From positions 47,237 to 111,236 of the forward strand of contig NZ_JBIMSN010000002.1 of the NCBI RefSeq assembly GCF_043944905.1: 64,000 nucleotides of DNA, in the 5' to 3' direction. The translations under genes and the position numbers were made by a program. Below are positions 9,073-17,875 of this stretch, in pieces. Positions within the stretch are counted from its first letter, which is position 1. Every line of letters begins with the position of its first letter. The notes under the pieces were generated by a model, which made no database searches, was not told the DNA's origin, and worked only from the letters and a program-made list of their open reading frames with translations. The stretch is from Antrihabitans spumae (lineage in GTDB: Bacteria; Actinomycetota; Actinomycetes; Mycobacteriales; Mycobacteriaceae).

Positions 9073-10722
9073 GTGATCGTCACCGTGCCTGAATCCCTGT
9101 CGCGTCGGTCTCTGCTCAAGGGCGGTGTCGCCGCAGCCGGAATAGGTGCGGCCGCGACGGTCCCGTCGACGTTCTTCGCCACGAAGGCTCAGGCCACGTC
9201 GGCGACTTTCCGGCACGGGGTTGCCTCGGGCGACCCGCTGCCGAACGGGGTCATCATCTGGACCCGCATCGAGTCCGGCGGCAACGACGTCGACGTGCAG
9301 TGGGAGGTCGCAGGCGACGACCGGTTCGACTCGATAGCAGCGTCCGGAACAGCAACGGCCACAGCGTCTTCCGATCACACCGTCAAGATCGACGTCACCG
9401 GACTCGCGCCTGCTACCAACTATTGGTATCGCTTCACAGTTCAGGGGACCAACCAGGTATCACCGACAGGCCGCACCCGAACCGCACCGGCCGCCGATGC
9501 CGACCTCGATCGACTGCGTTTCGGCGTCGTGTCGTGCTCCAACTGGGAGGCAGGCTTTTTCAGCGCCTACCGCCACCTTGCAGCGCGTACGGACCTCGAC
9601 GCGATCGTGCACCTCGGCGACTACCTGTACGAGTACAAGCGCGGCGAATTCGGCGGTCGCGACGGCGTCGTGCGCCAGCACGACCCCGCGCACGAGATCG
9701 TCTCGCTCGCGGACTACCGAACGCGGCACGCGCAGTACAAGACCGACCCCGACCTCGCTGCCCTGCACGCCCGCCTGCCGTTCATCTGCACCTGGGACGA
9801 CCACGAGACGGCAAACGATGCCTACCGCGACGGCGCGGAGAATCACACTCCCGCAACGGAAGGCGATTGGCACGCCCGCCGCGCAGCCGCGATGCAGGCC
9901 TATCTGGAGTGGATGCCGGTGCGGGCAAGCGGGTCGGGGCGCGATGCGCGGCTCTACCGCCGGCTCCGCTTCGGCACGCTTGCCGAACTTTCGATGCTCG
10001 ACCTACGCAGCTACCGCAGCGAGCAGGTCACACCCGGTGCGGGGTGGCGCAGCGTCGACGCCCCCGACCGCTCGATCACCGGTGCGGCGCAATTGGATTG
10101 GCTCACAAAGGGAGTCACGACCGCACCGACCAGCTGGCGACTCGTCGGCAATCCGGTGATGATCGCGCCGCTTGTCGTGCCACCCCTCGAACCTGCGACA
10201 ACGGCGGCCGTCACAGCCGCACTCGGAATCCCGCAGTCGGGCATCCCGGTCAATGTCGATCAGTGGGACGGCTATACCGCGGATCGGCGACGGCTCTTCG
10301 ATGCGATCGATACCGACGGTGTCGACAACGTGGTCTTCCTGACCGGCGACATCCACTCGTCGTGGGCAGCCGACCTCCCGCTCGATGCGGCGAGTTATCC
10401 GGCAGGCAAAACAGTTGGGGTCGAGTTCGTCGTTCCCTCGATCACGTCGTCGAGCCCCGGTGACTTCCTGAAAGCGCCGCCGCGGACCGCAGCGATTCCG
10501 GCCGAGGCGGCCATCACGTCGATCAACCGGCACATCCGTTATGCCGAACTCGACTCGCACGGCTACGGCGTCCTCGACGTCACTCCTGCTGCGGCGCAGA
10601 TGGATTGGTTCTACGTCACCGACGTTGCCGATCCCAACGCGGCCGTCCGGCACGGCGCCTCGCTCGCAACCCAGTCCGGGATCGGCCGACTCCAGTCCCG
10701 ATCGGCACCCGTACCGCAATAA
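9073..10722 (+). CDS. phoD: Tat-exported alkaline phosphatase/phosphodiesterase, PhoD family
   Basis: 549 residues. The N-terminus has a twin-arginine signal, SRRSLLKGG at about 10-18, followed by an Ala-rich hydrophobic stretch and a probable cleavage after AQA. PhoD enzymes release phosphate from phosphodiesters and monoesters outside the membrane using Ca2+ and Fe3+. Metal-ligand regions visible are HLGDYLYEY (about 178-186), TWDDHETAND (about 239-248) and LTGDIHSSW (about 423-431). An N-terminal PhoD domain (FRHGVASGDPLPNGVIIWTR) precedes the catalytic domain. GTG 9085 is an alternative start. It sits between two YCII/ECF modules; no Pho-box-like repeat was recognised upstream. Confidence 0.92.
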   Translation: MIVTVPESLSRRSLLKGGVAAAGIGAAATVPSTFFATKAQATSATFRHGVASGDPLPNGVIIWTRIESGGNDVDVQWEVAGDDRFDSIAASGTATATASSDHTVKIDVTGLAPATNYWYRFTVQGTNQVSPTGRTRTAPAADADLDRLRFGVVSCSNWEAGFFSAYRHLAARTDLDAIVHLGDYLYEYKRGEFGGRDGVVRQHDPAHEIVSLADYRTRHAQYKTDPDLAALHARLPFICTWDDHETANDAYRDGAENHTPATEGDWHARRAAAMQAYLEWMPVRASGSGRDARLYRRLRFGTLAELSMLDLRSYRSEQVTPGAGWRSVDAPDRSITGAAQLDWLTKGVTTAPTSWRLVGNPVMIAPLVVPPLEPATTAAVTAALGIPQSGIPVNVDQWDGYTADRRRLFDAIDTDGVDNVVFLTGDIHSSWAADLPLDAASYPAGKTVGVEFVVPSITSSSPGDFLKAPPRTAAIPAEAAITSINRHIRYAELDSHGYGVLDVTPAAAQMDWFYVTDVADPNAAVRHGASLATQSGIGRLQSRSAPVPQ

Positions 10723-10767
10723 TTGTCGCCGCGGCGAAAACTTTCTCGATATTTCTCTTGCGAGGTT

Positions 10768-10793
10768 GTCGATTCCCGCGAACCCCGTTCGTC
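10768..10793 (+). promoter_or_regulatory. Putative ECF42-type promoter of the second YCII/sigma module
   Basis: GTCGAT at 10768-10773, 13 bases, then GTTCGTC at 10787-10793, matching the element at 7260-7285 in both sequence and spacing. Here the first element extends to TGTCGA, the remembered ECF42 -35 sequence. The predicted start near 10800 gives a leader of about 40 bases to the ATG at 10841. Which of the two sigma factors uses which promoter cannot be told; cross-talk is possible. Confidence 0.6.
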
Positions 10794-10840
10794 GGTACTG
10801 ATACGCGGTCCGATCAGCGGGCCCCGAACAAGGAGTCGCA

Positions 10841-11185
10841 ATGTCGCAATATCTCGTCCTCATCTACGAAAACGAAACCGGCTACGCGACGGCAAGCGAT
10901 GCCGCCATCGGCGAGATCCTGGCTGAACATGTCAAATTCCAGGCCAATGTCGGCGCGGCCGTACAGGGCGGCGGCTGGTTGCAGCCGACGATGACAGCAA
11001 CCTCGATTCGAACCGACGACGCAGGCGGGTTCGACGTGACCGACGCGCCGTTCGCCGAAGCCAAGGAGGCCCTCGGTGGCTACTACCTGATCGAGGCCGC
11101 CGATCTGGACGCGGCGATCGCGATCGCAAAGCAGGTCCCCGCCCGTTTCGGCGGCGTCGAAGTCCGCCCGCTGCGAGCTATGTAG
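10841..11185 (+). CDS. YCII-related (DGPF-like) domain protein
   Basis: 114-residue YCII-family protein starting MSQYLVLIYENE. The family motif appears as DAPFAEAKEALGGYYLIEA at about 68-86, with the G of DGPF changed to A. Ferredoxin-like fold, cytosolic, activity unknown. An AAGGAG ribosome site lies about eight bases before the ATG. The ECF sigma gene begins 21 bases downstream. Sequence outside the motif differs from the first YCII protein (7339-7707), so the two modules are old paralogues or separate acquisitions rather than a fresh duplication. Confidence 0.85.
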   Translation: MSQYLVLIYENETGYATASDAAIGEILAEHVKFQANVGAAVQGGGWLQPTMTATSIRTDDAGGFDVTDAPFAEAKEALGGYYLIEAADLDAAIAIAKQVPARFGGVEVRPLRAM

Positions 11186-11206
11186 CGAATCGTCCGACCT
11201 CCAGAC

Positions 11207-12463
11207 GTGCAGGGCAGCGAGATGGTCGACGTCACGGCTGCTGTAGCGCAGGCGCACCGCCGCGAGTGGGCATACGTGCTCGCCGCGACGGTGCGCCTCA
11301 CTCGGAACCTCGACCTCGCCGAAGAGTGTGTTCAGGATGCGTACTCGCGCGCACTCACCGACTGGCCGCGCAGCGGTATCCCGTCTAATCCGGCTGCCTG
11401 GCTGACAACCGACGCTCACCGCCTTGCCCTGGATGTGCTCCGCCGCGAAATGACCTTGCGGCGTGCGCTGCCGCTGCTCGTCGAGGACGAAGTCGGTTCC
11501 GACACAGCTGAACTCGCGCTGGACGCGATCGAGGTTGCACGCAGCATTCCCGACGATCGGCTGCGCCTGATCTGTACCTGCTGCCACCCGGCATTGGCAC
11601 GCGAAGCTCAGGTCGCGTTGACGCTACGTCTGATGTGCGGAGTTACGACGGCAGAGGTCGCGCGTGCTTTTCTGGTGAGCGAATCGACGATGGCCGCAAG
11701 GATCACTCGAGCGAAGAAGAAGATCGCGATCGCACGCATTCCCTATCGGGTGCCGTCCGCCGCCGAACTGCCCGAGCGGGTGGATGCGATCTGCGCTGTG
11801 CTGCATCTGCTGTTCACAACCGGCCACACCGCGCCGTCGGGTGACGCGCTCGTCCGAAACGACCTCTGCGATCGCGCTGTGCAGCTCGCTCGCATGATGG
11901 CTGCGCTGACTCCCGACAACCCGACCGTGCAGGGTGTGCTTGCGCTGATGTTGCTCACCGATGCCCGCCGGTCGGCGCGGACCGCGCCCGACGGCCGCAT
12001 GCTCACCCTCGCAGAACAGAATCGTGACGACTGGGATCGCGACGCCATCGCCGAGGGCGTCGCCCTTGTCCGCAGCGCACTTCCGCACGTCGATCGGTAC
12101 ACACTCCAGGCCGCGATCGCCGCCGTACACGCGGAGTCTCCGTCCTTCGACGAGACCGATTGGGTGGAAGTCACCGGTTTGTACGAGTTGCTGATCCGAG
12201 TTTGGCCGTCGCCGGTCGTCCACCTCAACCACGCGATCGCCGTCGGCTTCGCTCACGGTGCGGCGCGAGGTCTCGCCCTACTCGACGCGTTGGCAGGGGA
12301 ACCAGCGCTGGCGGCCTACGGCTACTTCGAGGCGTCGCGGGCGCACTTCCTGTACGAACTCGGGCGCGTCGACGAATCGCAGACGGCGTATCGAACCGCG
12401 CTGCTTCTCACGGAGAACGAGGTCGAACGGCGGTACCTGCTCGACAAGCTCGACGGTACCTAG
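11207..12463 (+). CDS. ECF42-type RNA polymerase sigma factor with long C-terminal extension
   Basis: About 418 residues. Region 2 includes DLAEECVQDAYSRALTDWP and AWLTTDAHRLALDVLR; region 4 carries the helix-turn-helix VARAFLVSESTMAARITRAKK. The C-terminal DUF6596/TPR-like half starts near IPYRVPSAAELPERVDA and ends LLTENEVERRYLLDKL. The CTCCHP motif joining regions 2 and 4 is shared in form with the CHP of the other paralogue. The start is GTG 11207 or ATG 11222; the second has purine-rich GGGCAGCGAG upstream. The stop overlaps the convergent kinase gene by four bases (CTAG), and no hairpin terminator separates them. Confidence 0.9.
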   Translation: MQGSEMVDVTAAVAQAHRREWAYVLAATVRLTRNLDLAEECVQDAYSRALTDWPRSGIPSNPAAWLTTDAHRLALDVLRREMTLRRALPLLVEDEVGSDTAELALDAIEVARSIPDDRLRLICTCCHPALAREAQVALTLRLMCGVTTAEVARAFLVSESTMAARITRAKKKIAIARIPYRVPSAAELPERVDAICAVLHLLFTTGHTAPSGDALVRNDLCDRAVQLARMMAALTPDNPTVQGVLALMLLTDARRSARTAPDGRMLTLAEQNRDDWDRDAIAEGVALVRSALPHVDRYTLQAAIAAVHAESPSFDETDWVEVTGLYELLIRVWPSPVVHLNHAIAVGFAHGAARGLALLDALAGEPALAAYGYFEASRAHFLYELGRVDESQTAYRTALLLTENEVERRYLLDKLDGT

Positions 12464-13632
12464 TCCTCCCCTGACCACCGCGAGTCCAGCTCTGCCGCAA
12501 CACGTTCCGCGAGCGCGGCAAGGTGGCGGTCGCCTGCGGCGCCTGCCGATTCCGACAGCGACGCCCACCTCGACAACAACGCCTCGGACCGAGGCACCGA
12601 CAGTCCGTGCGCGCGGACGGCGGCGATTCGAGCATGGTTGTCCGGCAGGAACCAATACGTCGACAACCACACCCAGATCAGTTTCGCGTCGAGCATCTTT
12701 CTGGCCAAGATCTTGTCTTCGGCCAGGAACGGCCAGATCCCGACGACCTCCGAACGCCACGCTTCGATCATCGCCTGCGCGCGCTCGGCCGACATCTCGA
12801 AATGACACAGGCAGCCGGGGTACGAGACGAGTGCGTAGGCGATATCGAGTGACGCGTCGCGATAGCCGCCCCACTCGTAATCGAGGAATCGGACACCGTC
12901 GTCGTTGACTATCACGTTGTCCGGGCACAGGTCCGACGGGCTGAACGCGCGTAGGCGGCCGCCACGGAAGAGTCGGAGGCAATGCCTCGACGCGTCGACA
13001 ACAGCGTCCGACACCGTTATGCCGAGACTGTCGGCGAGCATGCCTGGCAAGCGCTCGACCGCGGTGACGGCCTGCGACGTCACACCGTCCGCGTGATGGG
13101 CAACCTCGGCGCGGCGGAGCAGAGCCGTGAAATCGGATTCGCGGCCGACCGTCGTCGAGTGCATACGTCCCAACGCCTGAGCGAACGCCATCAGCGAATT
13201 CTCCGCAGCGGCGTCGTCACCGCTTTGCAGTTGCGTCGTGAGGCGCACACCCTCGCCGAGATCGCTGATGATGAGAAGCCGCTCGTCGAGGTCGTGAGCA
13301 AGCAGATCGGGACCGGGTCTGTCCTCGATCGCAAGCGCCGTCGCGAACTGGTACGAGACTGCCTCACGGAGAAAAGCAGAGTCGACACTTGCGACGCCCG
13401 GCTCGAAACCGGGCCCGAACGTCGTGTCGAAGTCGCGAACTTTCTTGACGATCAGGGTTCGCGGTAGCGAAAAAGCGTTGTCCGCGACGCGGACCCGCAA
13501 AACAACGGTTCGCCCGCTACCGCCGAGTTCGGTCGGATCGACAAGTCTGACCGGTGCGCCCATTCGCCGCGCGAGCAGCTTCTCTGCTGCTGCGACGACC
13601 CCGGCTGCGCGGTCTGCCACTAATGCGCTCAT
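12460..13632 (-). CDS. Aminoglycoside phosphotransferase-fold (kinase-like) protein
   Basis: 390 residues, APH/choline kinase-like fold; substrate unknown. The Brenner motif HxDxxxxN appears as PSDLCPDN: the catalytic Asp and the metal-binding Asn are kept, but His is replaced by Pro. The DFG-equivalent is FLDYEWGG. An N-lobe lysine in LIVKKVRDFD is a candidate ATP contact. The ATG at 13632 is preferred because AGGTTGGAAG precedes it; an extension to 13686 has no such signal. Similar proteins occur in Mycobacteriales without a defined role. Catalysis is plausible but unproven given the His change. Confidence 0.75.
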   Translation of the reverse strand: MSALVADRAAGVVAAAEKLLARRMGAPVRLVDPTELGGSGRTVVLRVRVADNAFSLPRTLIVKKVRDFDTTFGPGFEPGVASVDSAFLREAVSYQFATALAIEDRPGPDLLAHDLDERLLIISDLGEGVRLTTQLQSGDDAAAENSLMAFAQALGRMHSTTVGRESDFTALLRRAEVAHHADGVTSQAVTAVERLPGMLADSLGITVSDAVVDASRHCLRLFRGGRLRAFSPSDLCPDNVIVNDDGVRFLDYEWGGYRDASLDIAYALVSYPGCLCHFEMSAERAQAMIEAWRSEVVGIWPFLAEDKILARKMLDAKLIWVWLSTYWFLPDNHARIAAVRAHGLSVPRSEALLSRWASLSESAGAAGDRHLAALAERVAAELDSRWSGED

Positions 13633-13788
13633 CGACTTCCAACCTACCTGCCCGACGCGAACGCTGGGTTTCTTCGTTTCGCCCATGACGCCCGACCAGT
13701 ACCGATACGGATCGGAGCGAAATTTGTGCCGCGTTGTTGTCGCATCGGCGCGTCGTTGTCGACATAGTAGATCGACGAACGTTCCGCC

Positions 13789-13815
13789 TCAGACAATCCA
13801 GACAATTCAGACAAG
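13789..13815 (+). repeat. Three tandem 9-bp repeats (YCAGACAAK)
   Basis: TCAGACAAT, CCAGACAAT and TCAGACAAG follow each other without gaps, 39-65 bases before the ATG at 13854. They lie in the leader or promoter of the Pro/Gly-rich membrane protein gene. The nine-base period is short of one helical turn, so stacked binding by a DNA protein is less obvious than a repeat slippage origin. No partner is known. Confidence 0.6.
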
Positions 13816-13853
13816 ACTCGCGATCGAAACCCCCCATCGGGAAGGAACACGAC

Positions 13854-14768
13854 ATGACCGACTATCCGCCACCTCCGCAGGGTGGCCCCGGTGAAGGACC
13901 TGACACGACGAAAAGGTTCCCGCCCGGCAGCGATCCAGCAGGGAGCTATCCACCGCCGCAGTCGGGTGGGTATCCGCCTCCCCCCTCCGGCGGCTACCCG
14001 CCCCCTCCCGGCGGGTTCGGGCCTCCTCCCGGCGGTGGCTATCAACAACCTCCGGGTAACTACGGTCAACCCAACTACGCAGCGGATCCTTATCCGGCCG
14101 GTGGCGCAGGCTACGGCGGCGGCGTGCAACAGCTCAATGTCGGTGACGCACTGACCTACGGCTGGAACAAGTTCAAGGCGAACGCCGGAGTCTGGATCGG
14201 CATCTCGGTCATCGCCTTCGTTATCAGCCTTGTGATTCAGCTACCGACCGGCGGCCTCGCAGGCTTCGGCATCGGACCGGAAACGTCGGTGGCACTCAGC
14301 CTGTTCGGGTCATTGCTCAGCTGGATTGTCGGCATGATTCTCCAGGCCGCGTTCATCAACGGAGCGTTGCGCGAGGTCGACGGCAACAAGCCAGCGATCG
14401 GAGACTTCTTCCAGTTCCGCAACCTCGGCGCTGTCCTGATCGCCGCAATCCTGGTCGGCATCGTGACCACCATCGGCTTCATCCTCTTGGTCATTCCGGG
14501 CATCATCGCGACGTTCCTGCTCTGGTACACCCTGCAGTTCGTCATCGACCGCGATCAGGAACCGGTCGCCGCGATGAAGTCGAGTTTCGAGCTGACGTCG
14601 AAGAATGTCGGGCCGCTGCTGCTGCTCGCGCTGGCTTTGGTCGCCATCAACTTCGTCGGAGCCCTGCTGTGCGGACTCGGACTGCTGGTGACGATTCCGG
14701 TCACCTTGCTCGCCAGCACGTACGCGTACCGCTTTCTCACGCAGGGACCGATCTCGCCGGCGGTCTAG
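13854..14768 (+). CDS. Proline/glycine-rich multi-pass membrane protein (Rv2560-like)
   Basis: 304 residues. The first 95 or so are a cytosolic-type low-complexity tail of PPP and GGY repeats (SGGYPPPP, GGFGPPPGG). Four to five hydrophobic segments follow at about 105-130, 145-170, 195-225, 240-280, with the pattern of the DUF975-like/glycerophosphoryl diester phosphodiesterase membrane domain family. The position next to rarA and the composition match the M. tuberculosis 'proline and glycine rich transmembrane protein' Rv2560. GAAGGA precedes the ATG. Function unknown; the tail may bind other envelope proteins. Confidence 0.82.
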   Translation: MTDYPPPPQGGPGEGPDTTKRFPPGSDPAGSYPPPQSGGYPPPPSGGYPPPPGGFGPPPGGGYQQPPGNYGQPNYAADPYPAGGAGYGGGVQQLNVGDALTYGWNKFKANAGVWIGISVIAFVISLVIQLPTGGLAGFGIGPETSVALSLFGSLLSWIVGMILQAAFINGALREVDGNKPAIGDFFQFRNLGAVLIAAILVGIVTTIGFILLVIPGIIATFLLWYTLQFVIDRDQEPVAAMKSSFELTSKNVGPLLLLALALVAINFVGALLCGLGLLVTIPVTLLASTYAYRFLTQGPISPAV

Positions 14769-15728
14769 CTATTTCGATCGTCCCAAGACGTGATGCCGGG
14801 CTCTGGCCAACCAGGAATCGTGAGGTTCCGTGGTTGGCCGGAGCGCGAGCACGACAACCCCGGCGACAACGATCCCGACCAGATTCACGGCCAGCTGCCC
14901 CGTCGAGAGCAGAGCGATGCGCCACTCGCTGTTGGTCGCAGCGACAACGGCAAACCCAGCAGCCGGAACCGTCGTCACCGAAATGAAGACGCCGACGAGC
15001 GCTGCCGACTTCGCGGTGACGAGAGCGAGCATGCCTGCCGCACCGGCGAGCAGTGCAACAACCAGCGAAAACGGTCCGACCTTGTAGATGAAGTCGACCT
15101 GATCGAGCGTTTCGACAGAATCCAGCTCGATCCAGCCGATCGCTTCACCGAGCAGAGTTGCCAACCCGGTCGCCACCATCGCAACCGGAAAACCGAACAG
15201 CAATGCGATCATCGATCGCCGGGCCAGTGAGTACTTGCGTCGGACCAAGCTGACAGCGAGTGCCGCGAGCGGTCCGAACTCCGGACCCACGACCATGGCG
15301 CCGACAATCGTCACCGGCGAATCGGTGACCACACCGACCGCGGCAAGTAGGCACGCGATCGTCAGAAACGCCAGAAATGCACCGTTGAGCGTCGATTCTT
15401 CACGGGTGCGCGACAGCAGCTCTTCCCACACGACCGCGTCGGCTGGATCCCCGGGCGCGTCGTGTTCGGCTTTGACCGCCGCGTCGGACAACACCGTTTC
15501 CAACGGTTCGAGCGTCAATGCACCCGACTGTTCGAGGCCGAGCTTGCCCAGCTCCGCAAGGACATCGTTCGCGGCCTCGCGAGCGATGTCGGCTTGGACG
15601 GCATCGCCGACCGGCTGCACAGCGGCGCCACGAGACACGATGAGGTGTGTGACGCCGACGTGCTCGCGCAGAATCGTGAGCACGGCGTCGGTGTCCTCCG
15701 CCGGGCAGATCACGCGCAGGTGCAGCAC
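14769..15728 (-). CDS. DUF389 family membrane protein
   Basis: 319 residues. A ferredoxin/ACT-like soluble N-terminal part (about 1-100, starting MLHLRVICPAEDTDAVLTIL) precedes at least six membrane segments from about 115 to 300. The conserved core has TDSPVTIVGAMVVGPEFGPLAAL near 138-160. DUF389 proteins have no settled function, though a transport role is suspected. The start is GTG 15728. Its TAG stop abuts the TAG of the convergent Pro-rich gene exactly (TAGCTA), leaving no intergenic base. Confidence 0.88.
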   Translation of the reverse strand: MLHLRVICPAEDTDAVLTILREHVGVTHLIVSRGAAVQPVGDAVQADIAREAANDVLAELGKLGLEQSGALTLEPLETVLSDAAVKAEHDAPGDPADAVVWEELLSRTREESTLNGAFLAFLTIACLLAAVGVVTDSPVTIVGAMVVGPEFGPLAALAVSLVRRKYSLARRSMIALLFGFPVAMVATGLATLLGEAIGWIELDSVETLDQVDFIYKVGPFSLVVALLAGAAGMLALVTAKSAALVGVFISVTTVPAAGFAVVAATNSEWRIALLSTGQLAVNLVGIVVAGVVVLALRPTTEPHDSWLARARHHVLGRSK

Positions 15729-15743
15729 CGTGAGCCCGCCGGA

Positions 15744-17549
15744 TCAGGCTTTGGTTTCCGGTGTCGCGTCGGGCTCGACTTTCGCTTTCGGCTCGAGCTT
15801 CGCGTCGATACCCGATTCCTTGCGCTGCTGCGCTGTGATCGGCGCAGGCGCATCCGTCAGTGGGTCGACCCCGCCGCCGGACTTCGGGAATGCGATCACT
15901 TCGCGGATCGAATCAACGCCCGCAAGGAGAGCCGTGATGCGATCCCAGCCGAACGCGATGCCGCCGTGCGGCGGTGCACCGTAGGCGAAAGCGTCCAGCA
16001 GGAAGCCGAACTTCTCCTGGGCTTCCTCGTGCGAGATGCCCATCACCGCGAACACCCGCTCCTGGATGTCCTTGCGGTGGATACGGATGCTGCCGCCACC
16101 GATTTCGTTGCCGTTGCAGACGATGTCGTAGGCGTAGGCGAGAGCCGAACCCGGATCGGTGTCGAAGGTCTCGAGGGAGTCGGGCTTCGGCGAGGTGAAT
16201 GCGTGGTGCACCGCGGTCCAGGCACTGTGGCCGAGCGCGACGTCACCACCTGCGACCGCTTCGGACGTCGGCTCGAACATCGGCGCATCGACGATCCAGA
16301 CGAACGACCACGCCTTCTCGTCGATCAGACCTTGCTTGCGAGCGATCTCACCACGTGCGGCGCCGAGGAGCGCGCGCTGTGCCTTCGTCGGTCCGGCCGC
16401 GAAGAACACACAGTCGCCAGGCTTCGCACCGACGTGCGCGGCAAGACCGTCACGCTCGGACTCGGACAGATTCTTTGCAACGGGTCCACCGAGGGTGCCG
16501 TCTTCGGCGACGAGGACGTAGGCAAGCCCCTTCGCACCGCGTTGCTTTGCCCAGTCCTGCCACCGATCCAGCTCGCGGCGGGGTTGGTCGGCGCCGCCAG
16601 GCATGACCACGGCGCCGACGTAGGGCGCCTGAAACACGCGGAACGGCGTCTGCGCGAAATAGTCGGTGCATTCGACGATCTCGACGCCGAATCGCAGGTC
16701 GGGCTTGTCGGAACCGAACCGTCGCATCGCTTCGGCATAGGTCATCCGCTGGATCGACTTCTCGATCTTGTGACCGACCAGTTTCCACAGCGCCCGGAGC
16801 AGTTCCTCGGCGAGCAGGATCACGTCGTCCTGAGAAACGAAGCTCATTTCGATGTCGAGCTGAGTGAACTCCGGTTGGCGGTCCGCGCGGAAATCTTCGT
16901 CGCGATAGCAACGAGCGATTTGGTAGTACCGCTCGATACCGCCGACCATCAGCAGCTGCTTGAACAGCTGTGGGCTCTGCGGCAGTGCGTAGAAACTGCC
17001 GGGCTGCAGCCGAGCGGGCACCAGGAAGTCGCGGGCACCTTCCGGCGTCGACCGTGTCAGTGTCGGGGTCTCGACCTCGACGAATTCGTGGTGCGCGAGG
17101 ACGGCGCGCGCAGCCGCATTGACCTTGGACCGCAAGCGAATCGTGTGTGCAGGACCTTCGCGTCGCAGGTCGAGGTAGCGGTACTTCAGCCGCGCTTCTT
17201 CGCCTGGTGTCTCGTCGAGTTGGAACGGCAGAGGCGCGCTCTCGTTGAGGACTACGAGCTCTTTGACGTCGACCTCGATCGCGCCGGTCTGGATCTCGTG
17301 GTTTTCGTTGCCTTGCGGCCGCAGCTCGACGGTGCCGGTGATGCGCACGCAATACTCGGCGCGGAGGCGGTGGGCCTGCTCGGCGGGTGCACCTTCGCGG
17401 AAGACCGCCTGCGCCACACCGGACGCGTCGCGGAGGTCGATGAAGATAACGCCACCGTGGTCGCGCCGCCTCGCCACCCAGCCGGTGAGAGTGACGGTGT
17501 GACCGGCGTGCTCGCTACGAAGCGAGCCGGCCAGGTGGGTACGCAGCAC
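15744..17549 (-). CDS. aspS: Aspartate--tRNA(Asp/Asn) ligase
   Basis: 601 residues from GTG 17549, which has AAAGGGAA just upstream and matches the mycobacterial N-terminus (VLRTHLAGSL). A longer in-frame reading to 17840 adds unrelated sequence and is not used. The anticodon-binding OB domain is at about 1-110 (VTLTGWVARRRDHGGVIFIDLRD). The class II core follows, with FLVPARLQPGSFYALPQSPQLFKQLLM and CYRDEDFRADRQPEFTQLD motif 2, a GAD insert, and motif 3 in GGIAFGWDRI near the C-terminus. Actinobacteria that lack AsnRS use a nondiscriminating AspRS with GatCAB; whether that holds here cannot be seen. Confidence 0.97.
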   Translation of the reverse strand: MLRTHLAGSLRSEHAGHTVTLTGWVARRRDHGGVIFIDLRDASGVAQAVFREGAPAEQAHRLRAEYCVRITGTVELRPQGNENHEIQTGAIEVDVKELVVLNESAPLPFQLDETPGEEARLKYRYLDLRREGPAHTIRLRSKVNAAARAVLAHHEFVEVETPTLTRSTPEGARDFLVPARLQPGSFYALPQSPQLFKQLLMVGGIERYYQIARCYRDEDFRADRQPEFTQLDIEMSFVSQDDVILLAEELLRALWKLVGHKIEKSIQRMTYAEAMRRFGSDKPDLRFGVEIVECTDYFAQTPFRVFQAPYVGAVVMPGGADQPRRELDRWQDWAKQRGAKGLAYVLVAEDGTLGGPVAKNLSESERDGLAAHVGAKPGDCVFFAAGPTKAQRALLGAARGEIARKQGLIDEKAWSFVWIVDAPMFEPTSEAVAGGDVALGHSAWTAVHHAFTSPKPDSLETFDTDPGSALAYAYDIVCNGNEIGGGSIRIHRKDIQERVFAVMGISHEEAQEKFGFLLDAFAYGAPPHGGIAFGWDRITALLAGVDSIREVIAFPKSGGGVDPLTDAPAPITAQQRKESGIDAKLEPKAKVEPDATPETKA

Positions 17550-17875
17550 GATGTTCCCTTTCTCGGACTCGAGGGCGGTGGTCGGAAGAATCAGCTCCCT
17601 CGACACAACCGCACGAACGGCGGATGTCGGCAGCAAATCCTCGCAGCGCCGCGATCGTTCATGATGCCAGAGCAGGTCGAGGCTACCGCAGTCGGTTGCC
17701 CGCTCGACACCCGTTTTCAGCCCTGTAGTGCTGGTTTGCCAGCGTGCTGCTCGCCCGTCGTTACGACCTGCCGGTGCCAAATTTGCCGACCGCGGGCCAC
17801 AGTCGCTCACACATGGAAAGGTGTAGCGCGACAGCGGCAATCGCTACGGCCTCCTCTGCAGAAAGAGTGACGACG

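Noticed and set aside
17550..17840. 97-residue N-terminal extension of aspS
   Set aside because: Unrelated, Arg/Ser-rich and lacking conservation; GTG 17549 has a ribosome site and fits the family N-terminus.
15462..17870. 802-codon plus-strand frame opposite aspS
   Set aside because: Antisense shadow of aspS and its neighbour; no recognisable family or ribosome site.
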